Below, in pieces: positions 61,980-64,000 of a stretch of 64,000 bases of DNA. This stretch comes from Oscillospiraceae bacterium. Its GTDB lineage: Bacteria > Bacillota > Clostridia > UBA1381 > UBA9506. The stretch covers positions 1-64,000 of the forward strand of contig SVKI01000006.1 in the NCBI GenBank assembly GCA_015068555.1. The letters run 5' to 3'. Made by a program: the position numbers and the translations under genes. Each line of letters opens with the position of its first letter. Positions within the stretch are counted from its first letter, which is position 1. The notes below the pieces were generated by a model. That model saw only the letters and a program-made list of their open reading frames with translations, did no database searches and was not told the DNA's origin.

Positions 61980-62008
61980 TTTACAAACACGGCAAAATAT
62001 GCTAAAAT
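61980..62008 (+). promoter_or_regulatory. Promoter of rpsO
   Basis: TTTACA (61980-61985), 17-base spacer, TAAAAT (62003-62008). Confidence 0.83.
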
Positions 62009-62014
62009 ACACAT

Positions 62015-62100
62015 TGTTCCTTTGCCGGGCTTGCGGCGACGACTCGTTACCGGCCCTGGCTCAGCAAACGGAGAAATTATTATTTTTAGGAGGAGTCATT
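62015..62100 (+). ncRNA. rpsO leader, possible S15 autoregulatory RNA
   Basis: A GC-rich island in AT-rich surroundings. GCCGGG and CCCTGGC can close a stem over the intervening GCGGCGACGACTCGTTACCG, ahead of the AGGAGG site. S15 controls its own message through varied leader RNAs in different phyla; this fold was not tested. Confidence 0.45.
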
Positions 62101-62364
62101 ATGAGACCCGAAGTAAAACAGGAAATCATCGCAAAGTACAAACTGCACGACACCGATACAGGTTCTCCGGAAGTGCAAATCGCTATCTTAACTGAAAGAA
62201 TCAACCACTTAAACGAGCACTTAAAGCTCTACAAAAAAGACCATCATTCAAGACGCGGTCTGCTTAAAATGGTTGGTCAGCGCAGAGGTCTTTTAAATTA
62301 CCTGACAAAGGTTGATATTGAAAGATACCGTGCAATCGTTGAAAAGTTAGGCCTCAGAAAGTAA
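62101..62364 (+). CDS. rpsO: 30S ribosomal protein S15
   Basis: 87-residue 16S rRNA-binding protein: [66 protein letters not shown] before the ATG. No pnp gene follows, unlike in many genomes; dnaD is next. Confidence 0.98.
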   Translation: MRPEVKQEIIAKYKLHDTDTGSPEVQIAILTERINHLNEHLKLYKKDHHSRRGLLKMVGQRRGLLNYLTKVDIERYRAIVEKLGLRK

Positions 62365-62410
62365 AACAAAATTCTTTTGTTTTTATCCTTGCTGTTGCAA
62401 GGTTTAAAAG

Positions 62411-62450
62411 ATACCACGTTACTGCCATAGCGCTGACGTGGTATTTTTTA
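62411..62450 (+). terminator. Terminator of rpsO
   Basis: ATACCACGT (62411-62419) and ACGTGGTAT (62436-62444) form a perfect nine-pair stem followed by TTTTT. A smaller AAAACAAAA/TTTTGTTTT hairpin lies at the gene's end. Confidence 0.85.
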
Positions 62451-62534
62451 TTTCCGTCATGATAACATGTAACCAAACATTTTTGCACCAGCAAGAAAAT
62501 TCTTATTTTTTTTTGCTAAAATTCGATTTGACCT

Positions 62535-62563
62535 TTGCTTTTTTGACAGAACTATGTTATAAT
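62535..62563 (+). promoter_or_regulatory. Promoter of dnaD-dnaC
   Basis: TTGCTT (62535-62540), 17-base spacer, TATAAT (62558-62563). The leader to the start codon is about 110 bases with no other feature seen. Confidence 0.65.
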
Positions 62564-62677
62564 AGGTTTGAATTCGTCTGTTTAAAAATATCAGAACCTT
62601 TCGCCACGCTTTTTATCATAAAAAAAGAGGAAGGTTTCGTACATAAAAATAACGATAAAGGGAGTTACTGTTCTGCC

Positions 62678-63667
62678 ATGATTGTCGATGTAAAAATGCC
62701 CGGAGGCGCCGGCCTTTTTATGGTTCCCGGTGCTGTTGCAGATATGCTTTCAGAAGGTGTCCCCTCTGTGTATCTTGCCGTGTATATTTATACATTGCGT
62801 CAACTGCAGAGCGGTCACCTCAACATAACCAATGACGCGATTGCAGAGGCTCTTAAAATCAGCACCATTGATGTGGTGAACGCCTTTTTGTTTTACAGTT
62901 CCCGCGGCCTGATAAAAATTCATGGCTTTACAAGCGTTGATGATACGGATTTTGATGTTGAGTTTTGCTTTGATACTCTCTGTCCGCAAACGCCTGTGCC
63001 TTTCAGGCCCAGCTATAAGGCTGCAGAAATCAGCAAACGCCTGCGTGAAAATCCGCGTATGAGTCAGATGTATAAAATCGTCAGCCAGATGCTCGGCAAA
63101 ACCTTAAGTTCTGCGGATACAGAGCTTCTCTACTCCTTCCACGATTACTACGGATTACCCATTGCCGTCATCGTGGTTATGGTAGAATACTATGTATCAA
63201 AGGGCAAACGCACCATGAAATATATCGAAAAAGAGGCTTGTAAATGGTCCTCCGCCGGTATTGATACGGTTGAAAAAGCAAAGAACTACATACAAAAACG
63301 AGAAGAATTTGTAAGCTATGCCGGTCGCGTTCGTGCTATCGCCGGTATTAACGAGCGGCGCTTAACAACGCGCGAGCTTGATTATATCAACAAATGGCAA
63401 AACGAACTTTCCATGCCGCTTGACATGGTGAAGTTGGCTTATGAAAAAACCGTGAATCAAACCGGCCGTCTCTCCTTTGCCTATATGAATAAAATTTTAG
63501 AATCCTGGTCAAAAGAACAGGTTACCACATCGGAACAAATTGTCGCCAGACAAACCAAACAAAAGAGCAATAAAGGCGATGCCCGTTATGATTTTGATGC
63601 TTTGCAAAAGCAAGCATTACAAGCAGTAAAGCATACCGCAGAGAGGAAGGAAGCAAATGGCATATGA
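62678..63667 (+). CDS. dnaD: DnaD-domain replication initiation protein
   Basis: 329-residue primosome protein. N-terminal winged-helix part (about 20-100, VPSVYLAVYIYTLRQLQSGH) and two DnaD domains (about 145-215 and 225-300), each with the YYxxK-like pattern (VMVEYYVSKGKRTMKYIEKE; YEKTVNQTGRLSFAYMNKIL). The ATG at 62678 is the first Met after the promoter leader; GGGAG lies 12 bases upstream, a little far. A longer frame to 62438 runs through the rpsO terminator and promoter. Overlaps the helicase loader by 11 bases. Confidence 0.92.
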   Translation: MIVDVKMPGGAGLFMVPGAVADMLSEGVPSVYLAVYIYTLRQLQSGHLNITNDAIAEALKISTIDVVNAFLFYSSRGLIKIHGFTSVDDTDFDVEFCFDTLCPQTPVPFRPSYKAAEISKRLRENPRMSQMYKIVSQMLGKTLSSADTELLYSFHDYYGLPIAVIVVMVEYYVSKGKRTMKYIEKEACKWSSAGIDTVEKAKNYIQKREEFVSYAGRVRAIAGINERRLTTRELDYINKWQNELSMPLDMVKLAYEKTVNQTGRLSFAYMNKILESWSKEQVTTSEQIVARQTKQKSNKGDARYDFDALQKQALQAVKHTAERKEANGI

Positions 63668-64000
63668 GCGCAGTTTATATACCTTGGTTGAACATGAATA
63701 TGCCGAGATAAGAAGGCACAACGAAGAAGATTTATCGGCCCGTCGTTCTGCCGTCTACCGCGCCATACCCCAAATCGAGCAGATTGATAACGAAATCCAG
63801 TCTGCCGGCCTTTCCATTGTCTCCCTGGCCATTGCAAATCCCGCCAACATCAAAACGCAGATTGCTGAACTTCGAGCCCAACAAAAGGATCTGCACAACC
63901 GCCGCAAAGAGCTCTTGCTTGCAAACGGTTTTGCAGAAGATGAGCTCTCCATGCGCTATATGTGCGAAAAATGTCAGGACACTGGCGTTCTCGGTAACAC
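63657..64000 (+). CDS. dnaC: DnaC/DnaI-type helicase loader, N-terminal part (cut by window end)
   Basis: 114 codons visible. Starts MAYERSLYTLVEHEYAEIRR with GGAAGG upstream, a long helical region, and a zinc-type motif YMCEKCQDTGVLG near the end, as in the N-terminus of DnaI/DnaC loaders. The AAA+ ATPase part lies beyond base 64000. It overlaps dnaD by 11 bases, and the pair loads the replicative helicase. Confidence 0.85.
   Translation, partial: MAYERSLYTLVEHEYAEIRRHNEEDLSARRSAVYRAIPQIEQIDNEIQSAGLSIVSLAIANPANIKTQIAELRAQQKDLHNRRKELLLANGFAEDELSMRYMCEKCQDTGVLGN

Noticed and set aside
1-64000. tRNA, rRNA, tmRNA, CRISPR arrays or a replication origin
   Set aside because: I looked for T-loop motifs, evenly spaced repeats and DnaA-box clusters and found nothing convincing.

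Overview
The window looks like chromosomal DNA of a spore-forming, low-to-moderate GC Gram-positive bacterium of the class Clostridia (Bacillota). The reasons are PolC-type replicase, an HrcA/CIRCE-controlled dnaK operon, Veg, DnaD, the sporulation genes sigK, spoIVFA/spoIVFB and spoVB, strong AGGAGG-type ribosome sites, many -35/-10 promoters with a 17-base spacer, and several TTG/GTG starts. No rRNA, tRNA, CRISPR array, complete transposase or phage gene was seen. I cannot place it below class.

Layout. 1-4.0 kb: a truncated CPA2 cation/proton antiporter behind a structured, terminator-bearing leader; an FGGY sugar kinase with a DeoR regulator; a small DUF6472 protein. 4.1-21 kb: sigK, then a long minus-strand block of M18 aminopeptidase, lipoate ligase, hrcA-grpE-dnaK-dnaJ, holA-comEC, polC and ispG. 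21-31 kb, plus strand: an SOS-type yneA gene with two LexA boxes, a 200-base inverted-repeat element, tspO, then vanW-radA-nusB-xseA-ttcA-galU and a large secreted phosphodiester glycosidase.

31.2-34.3 kb is accessory in character: small unrecognised genes, many strong hairpins, and a two-gene unit for a secreted acidic protein plus a 56-residue peptide. 34.5-37.5 kb holds spoVB and, convergently, spoIVFB-spoIVFA, the pair expected to mature the pro-sigma-K encoded at 4.1 kb. 37.7-42.7 kb is a five-gene catabolic-looking operon of unknown substrate: DUF1961-like beta-sandwich protein, DegT-type aminotransferase, two Gfo/Idh/MocA proteins (one GH109-like) and a creatininase-family hydrolase. 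43-46.4 kb has rpsT and a TAXI-type TRAP transporter.

46.8-61.4 kb is a minus-strand housekeeping block: aspartate-type aminotransferase, dipeptidase, yraN-rnhB-ylqF-lepB-rplS, a UPF0182 membrane protein, ftsY, gpsA, plsY, der, a DUF512 radical-SAM protein, rpmF and yceD. 61.5-64 kb, plus strand: veg, rpsO, dnaD and the start of a dnaC/dnaI-type helicase loader.

The most interesting candidates for new biology are the antiporter leader RNA (1.2-1.35 kb), the 37.7-42.7 kb operon, the 200-base inverted-repeat element at 21.45-21.65 kb, and the hairpin switch and hairpin clusters at 32.2-32.8 kb and 46.5-46.8 kb. All functions are read from sequence motifs only; no database search was run.
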